From NCBI GenBank assembly GCA_035501615.1, contig DATJVY010000050.1, positions 1-64,000 on the forward strand: a DNA stretch of 64,000 nt, given 5' to 3'. Within the stretch, counting starts at the first letter, position 1; the number at the start of each line of letters is the position of its first letter. The notes beneath the pieces are model-generated. The model was not told the DNA's origin and did not search any database. It saw only the letters and a program-made list of their open reading frames with translations. The position numbers and the translations under genes are program-made. Positions 37,796 to 45,923 of the stretch are shown one piece after another. The DNA comes from RPRB01 sp035501615. Lineage in GTDB: Bacteria; Myxococcota; Myxococcia; Myxococcales; Myxococcaceae.

Positions 37796-38512
37796 TCAGC
37801 GTCGGCCGGTCGCCCACCCGAGGGCATAGGGAACCACGGTCTCGGTGCGGAGCGTTCGTGCTCCGAAGCCGAGCGGCCGGAAACCGCGGGCCTCGAGCAG
37901 GCCGCGCTCGAACGGGACCCATCCACCCTCGGGCCCGATGGCCAGCGCGAGGCGTACTCCCGGGGAGGGATGCCGTGGCCCCTCGTCGCCGGGGTGGAGG
38001 ATCCAGCGCTCGCCGGGGCCGAGGAGCGCGTCCATCCGGTCCTCGACGAAGGGGCGGAACCGCGGCTCGACGATCACCTCCGGGAGCACGGTGTCCTGCG
38101 CCTGCTCGAGGCCGTCGAGGAGGTGCTTCCGCGCCCGCTCCGGCGTCAGCACCGGCGAGGAGAGGTAGCTCTTCTCCACCCGCGCGGCCGCGAGCAGGAC
38201 CAGCCGGTCGACGCCGAGCGAGGCCGAGGCGGCGAGGATGCGTCGGAGTGCCTTGGGCCGGGGGACGGCGAGGAGGAGGTCCACGCCCGGTCTGGGAGGA
38301 GGTGGCTGGGACAGGGTCGTGCGGAGCACCGCCTCGGTGTCGCTCAGGGTCAAGACCTCGGCGGTTCCGACGCGGCCAGCGAGGACGCCCGTGCGCAGGG
38401 TGCTGCCCGGGCCGACGCCGAGCTCCTCGCGGAGGTGGCGAAGGCGGTCGCCGGTGAGGCGCGCCGTGCCGTCGGAGGAGAGCTCGGCGGGGTCGAGGAG
38501 GAGGAGGTTCAT
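37796..38512 (-). CDS. rsmE: 16S rRNA (uracil1498-N3)-methyltransferase RsmE
   Basis: 238 aa SPOUT methyltransferase. N-terminal PUA-like part (LTGDRLRHLREELGVGPGSTLRTGV), catalytic part with ALRRILAASASLGVDRLVLLAAARVEKSYL, and the trefoil-knot SAM site LALAIGPEGGWVPFERGLLEARGFRPLGFGARTLRTETVV, the family signature. ATG 38512 is preceded by a purine-poor leader. Methylates U1498 of 16S rRNA. Confidence 0.92.
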   Translation of the reverse strand: MNLLLLDPAELSSDGTARLTGDRLRHLREELGVGPGSTLRTGVLAGRVGTAEVLTLSDTEAVLRTTLSQPPPPRPGVDLLLAVPRPKALRRILAASASLGVDRLVLLAAARVEKSYLSSPVLTPERARKHLLDGLEQAQDTVLPEVIVEPRFRPFVEDRMDALLGPGERWILHPGDEGPRHPSPGVRLALAIGPEGGWVPFERGLLEARGFRPLGFGARTLRTETVVPYALGWATGRR

Positions 38513-38655
38513 CGGAGGGTTGGAGCGCTGCGGATGGCTCGCACTTCACCACAGGCCCGCGGCCGGCGACGGGCATGCTCCGGAGGGGAGGGCGGAGTCG
38601 CGGAGGTCACGCCTGGTGCCAGGGTGGGGCTGGCCTCGGGTAGAACCCCGTCCCC

Positions 38656-39438
38656 GTGCACGGCAGCTCCAGGCCTCGCCGCGTCTTCGAGCGTCTCGCC
38701 GACGACTACCGGGCCCGGCCGCCGTATCCCGAGGACCTGGTCGCGCGCCTCTCGTCGCTCGCGGGAGTGGGCCGTCTGGTGGTGGACCTCGGCGCCGGCA
38801 CCGGGCTCCTCGCCGCGCCGCTGGCCCGGTACGGGCACCCGGTCCTGGCCGTCGAGCCTGCGCGGGCGATGCTGGCCGTGTGCGCCGAGGCCTGCGCGGG
38901 CCTCGACGTCACCCCGGTGCTCGCTCCCGCAGAGGCGACGGGACTCGGCGCGGTCGAGGCCGGGCTGATCCTCCTGGCCGACGCCATCCACTGGGTTCGC
39001 CCGGACGCTGCGGGACTCGAGGCCCGGCGCCTCCTTGCGCCCGATGGCACCGCGGCGGTGGTGGTGCCCGAGTCCGCGGACACGCCCTTCATGCGCGGAG
39101 TCCGGGAGCTCCTCCTCGCCTTCAACCCGAAGGCCCGGAGTCGCCCAGTGGAGGCCCGCGTTCGCCAGTGGCTCGTGGTGGCCGCCGGGACAGGCCGCCC
39201 GACCGAGGAGCGGTGGGAGCAGACGGTGACGCTCGGCCCGGAGGCGCTTGCACGGGTGGTACGCTCGCTCTCCTACGGCGGGCCAGCGCTCGGTCCCGCG
39301 GCCCTCCGGCGCCTGCTGGAGGCGGTCGACGCGCTCGGCCAGCGCGAGGGCCGGGCTTGGGCGCGGGTGCTTCGCCTGGTGTGGGTCAGGCGCGGGCGGC
39401 GTTCACGCCGGACTCGAACGCGTCCACCTCGGCGGTGA
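38656..39438 (+). CDS. class I SAM-dependent methyltransferase
   Basis: 260 aa. VFERLADDYRARPPYPEDLVARL leads to motif I VVDLGAGTGLLAAPLARYGHPVLAVEPARAML, with LAPAEATGLGAVEAGLILLADAIHWV as motifs II/III, placing it in the Methyltransf_11 group. GTG 38656 is the start. The Arg-rich C-terminus overlaps the end of the convergent desaturase gene by 53 bp, so the true functional end may be earlier. Substrate unknown. Confidence 0.8.
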   Translation: MHGSSRPRRVFERLADDYRARPPYPEDLVARLSSLAGVGRLVVDLGAGTGLLAAPLARYGHPVLAVEPARAMLAVCAEACAGLDVTPVLAPAEATGLGAVEAGLILLADAIHWVRPDAAGLEARRLLAPDGTAAVVVPESADTPFMRGVRELLLAFNPKARSRPVEARVRQWLVVAAGTGRPTEERWEQTVTLGPEALARVVRSLSYGGPALGPAALRRLLEAVDALGQREGRAWARVLRLVWVRRGRRSRRTRTRPPRR

Positions 39439-40354
39439 CCGGAGTGGCGGAGCTCTCGAGTCCCGGGTCGTCGAAAGGGGCCCGCCCGATCTGTTTCGTC
39501 CCCAGCGAGGGGAAGGCGAGGGCGAGGAGGTAGTTCCGCAGGCAGAACCACCAGAAGCTCCGCTCGTTCAGTACGGGGTTGATGGAGGGAGCGAGCCGGG
39601 CGTGCAGCGCCGGCAGGGTGCTCCAGTGCGCGCCGGCCAGCTCGTGGTGGGCCGAGTGGTACCCGTTGTTGAAGAGCAGGAAGTTGAGGACCGGCGAGAC
39701 GAAGCTCCGGGAGTGGTCGTGCTCGCTCCACGGGTCGGTGTGAACGTGCTGGATGTAGTTGAAGAACATGATCGTCCACAGCGCGAAGAGCGCCGGGAGC
39801 AGGAACATGAGGCTCCAGACGATGAACCCCGTCCGCCAGCCGTGGAGGACGATGGCCAGCGCGAACAGTCCGACGTGCACGCCTCCGAAGAGCGCGTACT
39901 GGCCCTGGATGGTGCGGTAGAGCTGAGGGTTCTTCTCCTTCGCCTTCTGGATGTAGTCGCGGATCGGATCCGACTGGTACCAGCTGGACACGAAGAAGTA
40001 CGTCCCCGCCACGAGCGCGTTGTGCTTGTTGGTGAAGCGCCAGGTGATGGTCGCGTCCCCGGCCTTGTTCACGAACTTGTGGTGGTTGAGGTTGTGGGTG
40101 GGGACCCAGGCGAAGGTCGGGTAGCCGTAGAAGATGCTCAGCCAGTTGCCGAACGCCGCGTTGAGGCCCCGGCCGCGGAAGGTGGGCGTGTGGTTGTGGT
40201 TGTGGGCGATGACGCCCGCGGAGAGAGCGAGGTAGCAGGCCAGGGGGCTCAGCCAGACCGCGAGCTCGGGACGAACGTAGGGGAGGAGCGCGACGACCGG
40301 CATGGCAACGGCCCACGCCAGCGTCCGCCGGTCAGCCTGGTACCGGAGGTGCAT
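39386..40354 (-). CDS. fatty acid desaturase
   Basis: 322 aa integral membrane di-iron enzyme. Three histidine boxes: HNHNH (in VIAHNHNHTPTF), HNLNHHKF and HSAHHELAGAHW, separated by hydrophobic segments (IVWSLMFLLPALFALWTIMFF and others). It would insert a double bond into membrane fatty acids. The leader is A/T-rich for this genome (TGTTTAAAATATG next to the start), with no Shine-Dalgarno. It follows the TolC gene in the same direction by 58 bp but the AT-rich leader suggests its own promoter. Confidence 0.88.
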   Translation of the reverse strand: MHLRYQADRRTLAWAVAMPVVALLPYVRPELAVWLSPLACYLALSAGVIAHNHNHTPTFRGRGLNAAFGNWLSIFYGYPTFAWVPTHNLNHHKFVNKAGDATITWRFTNKHNALVAGTYFFVSSWYQSDPIRDYIQKAKEKNPQLYRTIQGQYALFGGVHVGLFALAIVLHGWRTGFIVWSLMFLLPALFALWTIMFFNYIQHVHTDPWSEHDHSRSFVSPVLNFLLFNNGYHSAHHELAGAHWSTLPALHARLAPSINPVLNERSFWWFCLRNYLLALAFPSLGTKQIGRAPFDDPGLESSATPVTAEVDAFESGVNAARA

Positions 40355-40412
40355 ATTTTAAACAGTGTCTCACGCCTGATTCCCGGCGGAAATGCAAGAC
40401 TTTCTTACAGCA

Positions 40413-41843
40413 TCATCTGCGTGACAGCGGGGCCTGCTGCAACTGCGCGGGGAAGCGCCCGGCGGCGGAGAGGAGGTCCAGCTGGGCCTGGCGCTCGTTG
40501 TCCTCGGCGATGACCGCGAGGGTCTCCGCGTCCCGCGCTCGCCGCTGTGCGTCGATGAGCTCGAGGTTGGTGGTCGAGCCGGCCCGGTAGGCGATGTCGG
40601 CGAGGCGCATGGCGTCCTCGGCCAGCCGTGCCGAGTTCCGTGAGCGCTCCACGGCCGCGGCGCTGCGCTCCACGTTGTCGACCGCGGCCCGCACCTCGGA
40701 GTTCGCCTGGCGGAGGGTCGCATCGAGCTGGATCCGTGCCTGCTCCAGCTGCGCCTCGCGCTGGTGGGTCCGGCCGTAGCGGGCGCCGCCGTCGTAGAGG
40801 TACCAGGTGAGGATGGCCTGCGCCTGCCAGCCGGTCTCGGGCGAGGTCAGCGACGAGGGGTGCTGGTAGAAGGGCTGACCGACGATCGTGATGTCGGGCA
40901 GGTACTCCGTCCAGCTCAGGTTCAGCGACCGGTCCGCCGTGGTCTGCTGCTGCTGGTAGAGCAGCACGTCGGAGCGGCCGGACAGCTCGTCCAGCCCCTG
41001 GTCGAGCGTGGGCATGGCCGGGATCTCGGGGACGTCCTCCACGTCGATGGCCTCGCTCTCACCGAGCAGGAGCCCCAGCGCCTCCTGGCTCCGGTAGAGG
41101 TTGGCGTAGCTGGTCTGGAGGATGGCCTCGTTGGCCTCGAGCTCCTGCCCGGCGCGCGCCCAGTCGACGCGATTCCCGAGGCCGCCGCGCAGGCGCGCAT
41201 CGGCGTACTGCATGTGGGCTGCCGAGTTGTCCCGGGCCTGGCGATTCACGTCCACCTGGCGCTTCTGGGCGAAGATGGTCAGGTAGGCGCGGGCGACGGT
41301 GATGGCCACGGTGCGCTGCACGTCGCGCTGGGAGAACTTCGAGTTCTCCAGCTGGTCCGCGGCGCGCGCCCAGTTGGCCCAGGCCTGGGGGGCGATGATC
41401 GGGATGGAGAGCGTACCGGTGACGTTCCACTGGTCCTTCGCGGCGACGATGAAGGTGTCCGTCCCGCCGTCGGCACCCGTGGTCTGGAAGGTCCGGTCCT
41501 TGTTCAGCCGGGTGTAGGTGGCATTCACTCCGAGAGTGGGGAACGAGGCCGAGCGGACCTCCTCCATCACGCCCCCGACCCGGCGGATCTCCGCTGCGGC
41601 CACCTGCGCGGTGGGGTTGCGCTCCAGCGACTGGGCCACCGCATCGCGGAAGCTGATCCTCCGGGGCACCGGACGGGGTGCATCCGGCGCGGTGGCGGTC
41701 GCGGCGCTGCTGCCCGCGTCCACGCTCAGCAGTGGCGTGGCGGAGGGCTGCTGCCCGTGGGCCGAGGCGGCGAGGACGAGAACGAGCGCGAGCGGCCCGG
41801 GGGTGGTCCGGGAAAGGCGGCGTTGTTTTCGAGATGCACTCAC
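40413..41843 (-). CDS. TolC-family outer-membrane efflux protein
   Basis: 476 aa. Signal peptide LALVLVLAASAHGQ, then two OEP repeats: ISFRDAVAQSLERNPTAQVAAAEIRRVGG and AYLTIFAQKRQVDVNRQARDNSAAHMQYADARLRGGLGNRVDWARAGQEL in the first, LDQGLDELSGRSDVLLYQQQ and DAMRLADIAYRAGSTTNLELIDAQRRARDAETL in the second. GTG 41843 has AGGAG 9 nt upstream. Divergent from a MarR regulator 170 bp away, a common repressor-efflux layout. No pump or adaptor gene accompanies it, so its partner is elsewhere. Confidence 0.85.
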   Translation of the reverse strand: MSASRKQRRLSRTTPGPLALVLVLAASAHGQQPSATPLLSVDAGSSAATATAPDAPRPVPRRISFRDAVAQSLERNPTAQVAAAEIRRVGGVMEEVRSASFPTLGVNATYTRLNKDRTFQTTGADGGTDTFIVAAKDQWNVTGTLSIPIIAPQAWANWARAADQLENSKFSQRDVQRTVAITVARAYLTIFAQKRQVDVNRQARDNSAAHMQYADARLRGGLGNRVDWARAGQELEANEAILQTSYANLYRSQEALGLLLGESEAIDVEDVPEIPAMPTLDQGLDELSGRSDVLLYQQQQTTADRSLNLSWTEYLPDITIVGQPFYQHPSSLTSPETGWQAQAILTWYLYDGGARYGRTHQREAQLEQARIQLDATLRQANSEVRAAVDNVERSAAAVERSRNSARLAEDAMRLADIAYRAGSTTNLELIDAQRRARDAETLAVIAEDNERQAQLDLLSAAGRFPAQLQQAPLSRR

Positions 41844-42012
41844 CTGTTCCGACTCCTCGCGTATGGGGGTGTCCGGCGGCGCAGGCGTATAGCGCGGGGC
41901 CTCGCCATTCGCCTGCCGAAGTGGGTCGCCGCTGGCGGAAAAGGAGAGTCGGACTCTTCCGAAGCTGGACAGCGCCCGGGAGAGGACGGTACGAGCGTGA
42001 AGAAAGGTGAAG

Positions 42013-42513
42013 ATGCCTGGAGCTGACCACGCGACGGCGGAGGTGGTCCGGCTGGTGGGGCAGACCCGCCGCCGGCTGTGGATCTCCGCGGCCCGTGCGC
42101 TGGCCGCGCGCGGGGAGTCGGTGGTCGCGTGGTCGCTCGTGAACCGCCTCGCCGAGCTGGGCCCGCTGACCCAGCGGGAGCTCGCCGACGCCTCGGCTCA
42201 GCATCCGGCCGGCGTGTCGCGGCAGCTGGACGAGCTGGAGCGCAAGGGACTGACCAGCCGTGGGACGGATCCGACCGATCGGCGGCGGCGCCGCGTGGAG
42301 CTGACCGCCGCGGGCGACCGCTGGTGGCGGCAGGTGCGTCCCCTGGTGGAGCGGGCCACCGCGTCGGTGCTCGTCGCCCTGCGGCCCCCCGAGCGGCGAA
42401 CCCTCGCCCGGCTCCTCCGCCGGGTGGTGATCGAGCCCCAGGCCGTGGCGGCACCCGCGCGGCAGGGACGGCGGGCGCCCCGGCGCCGGGCCCGCTCCGG
42501 AGGACGATCGTGA
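42013..42513 (+). CDS. MarR-family transcriptional regulator
   Basis: 166 aa winged-helix dimer protein. LVGQTRRRLWISAARALAARG, the recognition region GPLTQRELADASAQHPAGVSRQLDELERKGLTSRGTDPTDRRRRRVELTAAG (wing with DPTDRR), and a long dimer helix. The C-terminus is Arg-rich. ATG 42013 follows AAAGGTG. It probably controls the divergent tolC and/or itself from the 169-bp intergenic region. Ligand unknown. Confidence 0.88.
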   Translation: MPGADHATAEVVRLVGQTRRRLWISAARALAARGESVVAWSLVNRLAELGPLTQRELADASAQHPAGVSRQLDELERKGLTSRGTDPTDRRRRRVELTAAGDRWWRQVRPLVERATASVLVALRPPERRTLARLLRRVVIEPQAVAAPARQGRRAPRRRARSGGRS

Positions 42514-42875
42514 CCAGCCGTGCGCCGCTCACCAACCTCTCCACCCTCCCGCTCGATCGGGTGACCACCACCTTCGAGCTTCCCGGTCACCGCGTGGTGC
42601 GGAACCTCGGGGTGGTGCGGGGGATCGTGGTCCGCTCCCGCAACATCGTGGGGACCTTCGTCGCCGGTCTGCAGACGCTCTTCGGCGGGAACATCACCCT
42701 CTGGACCGAGATGTGCGAGCAGGCGCGGCGCGAGGCCTTCGAGCTGATGGCCCTCCACGCCCGGCAGATCGGCGCCAACGCGGTCATCGGCGCGCGTTAC
42801 GACGCGACCGAGATCTCCGCCGGGGTCACCGAGGTGCTCTGCTACGGGACCGCGGTGGTCGTCGAGCCGACCTGA
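42510..42875 (+). CDS. YbjQ-like heavy-metal-binding-domain protein (UPF0145)
   Basis: 121 aa. TTTFELPGHRVVRNLGVVRGIVVRSRNIVGTFVAGLQTLFGGNITLWTEMCEQARREAFELMALHARQIGANAVIGARYDATEISAGVTEVLCYGTAVVVE is the full-length family signature (V-G-x-V-x-G, pentamer-forming). GTG 42510 overlaps the marR stop as GTGA. Biochemical role unsettled. Confidence 0.88.
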   Translation: MTSRAPLTNLSTLPLDRVTTTFELPGHRVVRNLGVVRGIVVRSRNIVGTFVAGLQTLFGGNITLWTEMCEQARREAFELMALHARQIGANAVIGARYDATEISAGVTEVLCYGTAVVVEPT

Positions 42876-42878
42876 GCG

Positions 42879-43253
42879 CTAGTGGAGGCGCTCCCAGTTC
42901 CAGACGCCGGCGGCGACGACGAGCACGGCCGGGAGCAGGGAGCACAGCCCCGTCGCGCTCACGGCCCAGCTGAAGACCGCCGCGTAGATCAGCGCCAGCA
43001 CGACGTAGCCGTAGAGGCCGAGCCTCTGCCCCCGCCAGAGGATCACCAGGCAGAGGATCTGCAGCAAGGCCACGCCCGCGCCCAGCCCCCGGATCCACGG
43101 GGTGCTGGCGGACAGCTCGCGCATCTGGCGCGAGAAGGCGAAGGAGAACGCCTGGAGGTCCACCAGGCCGGCCACGGCGCAGGCCACGGTGAGGAAGATG
43201 GAGACTGGACGCCACCCGCCCGGAGCGCTTCCCGGTGGGTTGGGTTCGGTCAC
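42879..43253 (-). CDS. small four-TM membrane protein
   Basis: 124 aa with hydrophobic segments VSIFLTVACAVAGLVDLQAF, IRGLGAGVALLQILCLVILW, LYGYVVLALIYAAVFSWAV and LLPAVLVVAAGVWNW. No family recognised. GTG 43253 overlaps the stop of the metallo-beta-lactamase-fold gene (GTGA), so the two are coupled. Confidence 0.65.
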   Translation of the reverse strand: MTEPNPPGSAPGGWRPVSIFLTVACAVAGLVDLQAFSFAFSRQMRELSASTPWIRGLGAGVALLQILCLVILWRGQRLGLYGYVVLALIYAAVFSWAVSATGLCSLLPAVLVVAAGVWNWERLH

Positions 43254-44161
43254 CTCGTCCCCGCGGGCTTCGGTTCGGTGAGGCTCCGGTACACGAAGCT
43301 CACGAACATGTCGGGCCCCAGGAAGCCCTTGCCCCACTTGTCGTCCCACTGGGCGCTCGGCTTGGCGGCGGTGACCTGCTCCAGCGTCTTCCTCTGCGCC
43401 ACCAGCGCCTTCACCCGGTCGCGGATCCCCGCCAGCATGTCCCGGAACGCCTGGAGGTCGGCCCGGGTCCCGAGCGGCCCGTGGCCGGGGATGATCTTCG
43501 TCGAGCCGTCGAGGGTGGGCAGGATCCGCTCGGCAGCCGCGATCATCCCGTCGATCGAGCCGCCGCTGTCGATGTCGATGAAGGGGTACATCCCGTTGAA
43601 GAACGTGTCCCCCATGTGGACCACGTTCGCCTTCCGGAACCGGATGACGGAGTCGCCGTCGGTGTGGGCGGCCGCGACGTGGGTGACCTCGAGGTCGTCG
43701 CCGTTGAGGTGGAAGGTCACCCCCTCGGCGAAGGTGATCAGCGGTAGCGCGGCGGGAGGCGAGGGCGGGGCCCGCTCGCCGGTCCGGGGGTTCAGCCGCT
43801 CGAGGCCCAGCCGCTTGCGGACGTTGTCGTGCGCAACGATGACCACGCCGGACTCGGCCAGCGGAGCGTTGCTCCCGGTGTGGTCGCCATGGAAGTGGGT
43901 GTTGAGCACGAAGCGGATCGGCTGATCGCCCAGCGTCTTCACCGCGGCCCGGATCTTCGGCAGGAGCGGCGCGAACTCGTCGTCGACGAGGAAGGCGCCG
44001 TCCTTCCCGGTGGTGACTCCCATGTTGCCGCCCGAGCCGACGAGCATCGAGACCCCGCCCGCCACCGGGACCACCTTCACCTCGACCTTGGAGAGATCCT
44101 GGTCCTGCGCGAGCGCCACGGAGGACACCAGCAGCGAGCTCAGGAGCAGGGAGCGCCTCAT
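43250..44161 (-). CDS. exported metallo-beta-lactamase-fold hydrolase
   Basis: 303 aa. Signal peptide MRRSLLLSSLLVSSVALAQ, so periplasmic or secreted. Zinc motif NTHFHGDHTGSN (H89, H91, D93, H94), the third-site AAHTDGDSVIRF and PGHGPLG complete a two-zinc site. Similar secreted proteins with this order (initial DGAFLVDDEFAPLLPKI, later AFRDML) occur in many proteobacteria without assigned substrate. ATG 44161 has GGAGG upstream. Confidence 0.85.
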   Translation of the reverse strand: MRRSLLLSSLLVSSVALAQDQDLSKVEVKVVPVAGGVSMLVGSGGNMGVTTGKDGAFLVDDEFAPLLPKIRAAVKTLGDQPIRFVLNTHFHGDHTGSNAPLAESGVVIVAHDNVRKRLGLERLNPRTGERAPPSPPAALPLITFAEGVTFHLNGDDLEVTHVAAAHTDGDSVIRFRKANVVHMGDTFFNGMYPFIDIDSGGSIDGMIAAAERILPTLDGSTKIIPGHGPLGTRADLQAFRDMLAGIRDRVKALVAQRKTLEQVTAAKPSAQWDDKWGKGFLGPDMFVSFVYRSLTEPKPAGTR

Positions 44162-44280
44162 GGGTGCATTCCTCCAGGGACGGGGGACCGGTCCATAGCG
44201 CAGGAGCGGGGTCGATGCGGTCACAATTCCGCCGCGCCCCGGGCGGGCTGGGGCAGACTCGTTCCCAGGAGGCAACACCG

Positions 44281-45063
44281 ATGCGACTCGCAGGACGGGC
44301 GATGCTGGTGACCGGCGGCGGAGGCGGGCTGGGCCGGGCGATGGCCGAGGGGTTCGCGCGCGAGGGCGGGGCGGTGGCGGTCACCGACGTGAACCTCGAT
44401 GCAGCGCGAAGCGTGGCGCGGGGCATCGAGGAGCGAGGTGGGCGCGCGCTCGCGCAGCTGATGGACGTGACCTCGGAGGAGCAGGTCGACCGCGGGGTAA
44501 CCGAGGTGGCCCGCGTCCTGGGCAGGGTGGACGTGGTGGTGAGCAACGCCGGGGTGCAGCACATCGCGCCGATCACCGACTTCTCCCTCGCCGACTGGCG
44601 CCGGGTTCTGTCCATCCACCTCGACGGTGGCTTCCTCCTCACCCGGGCGGCGATGCGCCACTGGCAGTCGGCGGGGAAGGGTGGTCTCCTCCTGTACATG
44701 GGCAGCGTCCACAGCGTGGAGGCCTCCCCGCTCAAGGCGGCCTACGTCGCCGCCAAGCACGGCCTGCTCGGCCTGGCACGGGCCGCCGCCAAGGAGGGAG
44801 CGAGGATCGGCGTTCGCACCAACGTCATCTGTCCCGGCTTCGTCCGCACCCCGCTGGTGGAGAGGCAGATCCCCGAGCAGGCTCGCACCCTGGGGATCAG
44901 CGAGGAGGAGGTGGTGAAGAAGGTGATGCTGGGGAGCACCGTGGACGGCGAGTTCACCACCCTCGAGGACATCGCCCAGCTCGCCGTCGACCTCGCGGCC
45001 TTCCCCAGCGCGGCGCTCACCGGCCAGTTGGTGGTCGCGAGCCACGGCTGGCACATGCACTGA
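44281..45063 (+). CDS. bdhA: D-3-hydroxybutyrate dehydrogenase (SDR family)
   Basis: 260 aa. Rossmann motif VTGGGGGLGRAMAEGFA, NAG in VVSNAGVQH, catalytic Ser in YMGSVHS and YVAAK (Tyr, Lys). The C-terminal half IPEQARTLGISEEEVVKKVMLGSTVDGEFTTLEDIAQLA closely matches known 3-hydroxybutyrate dehydrogenases, which interconvert 3-hydroxybutyrate and acetoacetate. ATG 44281 has AGGAGG upstream. Confidence 0.88.
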   Translation: MRLAGRAMLVTGGGGGLGRAMAEGFAREGGAVAVTDVNLDAARSVARGIEERGGRALAQLMDVTSEEQVDRGVTEVARVLGRVDVVVSNAGVQHIAPITDFSLADWRRVLSIHLDGGFLLTRAAMRHWQSAGKGGLLLYMGSVHSVEASPLKAAYVAAKHGLLGLARAAAKEGARIGVRTNVICPGFVRTPLVERQIPEQARTLGISEEEVVKKVMLGSTVDGEFTTLEDIAQLAVDLAAFPSAALTGQLVVASHGWHMH

Positions 45064-45067
45064 CACG

Positions 45068-45859
45068 TCAGCGTCCCGCCGGCTCTGGCGTCTGCTCGGA
45101 GGGAGCGATGGTGACGATCGCCTTGACGATCCACTTGTCCGGTCCGGTGCCGTACCCCACGCCGATGTTGATCCCGAACCAGTCCCAGGTGGAGTCGACC
45201 ACGGCGAAGATCCGATGAACCTGCTGATCCCAGGGCAGGAAGCTCCCGAACGGACCGAAGGCGGAGTAGGTCTCGAAGCCCACTGCCCAGCTCTTCTCAA
45301 CGTCGAAGCTCGCCTTGGTCGCGGGCTCGAAGTTTGGCTTCCCGGCGTCGGGCCCGGCGAAGGTGAAGCTCACGATCGGATTGACGGCGACGTACCAGCG
45401 CCCCCAGCGCGCATCGATGATGGGCCGCAACTCGCCGCCCCACCCGTCCGGCTCGTAGCGCTTCGACACCCGGGCCAGCTCCAAGTTCAGGGCGAAGCGA
45501 AAAGCTCCCACGTTCTCCGGCCAGCGGAACTTCGTACGGAGCTTGACTCCGCCCGAGTCCCAGCCGCCGTCCGGGCGGAGCACCGTCTGGAGATAGAACC
45601 CGATCTCCCACCAGTGGGTGAGCCCGAGGTGGGGCTCGAAGGTGAGGTGGGTGAGCCCCTGGGTGGGCACTTCACCCTCGGGCCCGCTCTCGGTCGTGCC
45701 CTCGATGAAGTGGTTGAGATGGATCTCCAGGCCCGGCTCGAGCGGGCCGGCGGTGACGGCGTCGTAGACCTGGATCTCGAAGGCGTCCTGGGCCGCCGCG
45801 GGTGCGGCGGCGACGGTGAAGGCTGCGAGCAGGGTGCGGAGGCCGCGGGCGCCGGTCAC
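45068..45859 (-). CDS. putative outer-membrane beta-barrel protein
   Basis: 263 aa. Signal peptide (TLLAAFTVAAAPAAAQ), then alternating strand-like segments with aromatic residues: FEIQVYDAVTAG, LTHWWEIGFYLQTVL, GVKLRTKFRW, RFALNLELARVSKRY, RWYVAVNPIVSFTFAG, NIGVGYGTG, WIVKAIVTIA, as in outer-membrane barrels with no assigned function. GTG 45859 is the start. It converges on bdhA with a 4-bp gap. Confidence 0.65.
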   Translation of the reverse strand: MTGARGLRTLLAAFTVAAAPAAAQDAFEIQVYDAVTAGPLEPGLEIHLNHFIEGTTESGPEGEVPTQGLTHLTFEPHLGLTHWWEIGFYLQTVLRPDGGWDSGGVKLRTKFRWPENVGAFRFALNLELARVSKRYEPDGWGGELRPIIDARWGRWYVAVNPIVSFTFAGPDAGKPNFEPATKASFDVEKSWAVGFETYSAFGPFGSFLPWDQQVHRIFAVVDSTWDWFGINIGVGYGTGPDKWIVKAIVTIAPSEQTPEPAGR

Positions 45860-45923
45860 GGAAGGGGCGAGACTACCTCGCCCCCCGGGCCTGGGGGCGG
45901 CCGCACCGCGCAGCCGGGAGAGC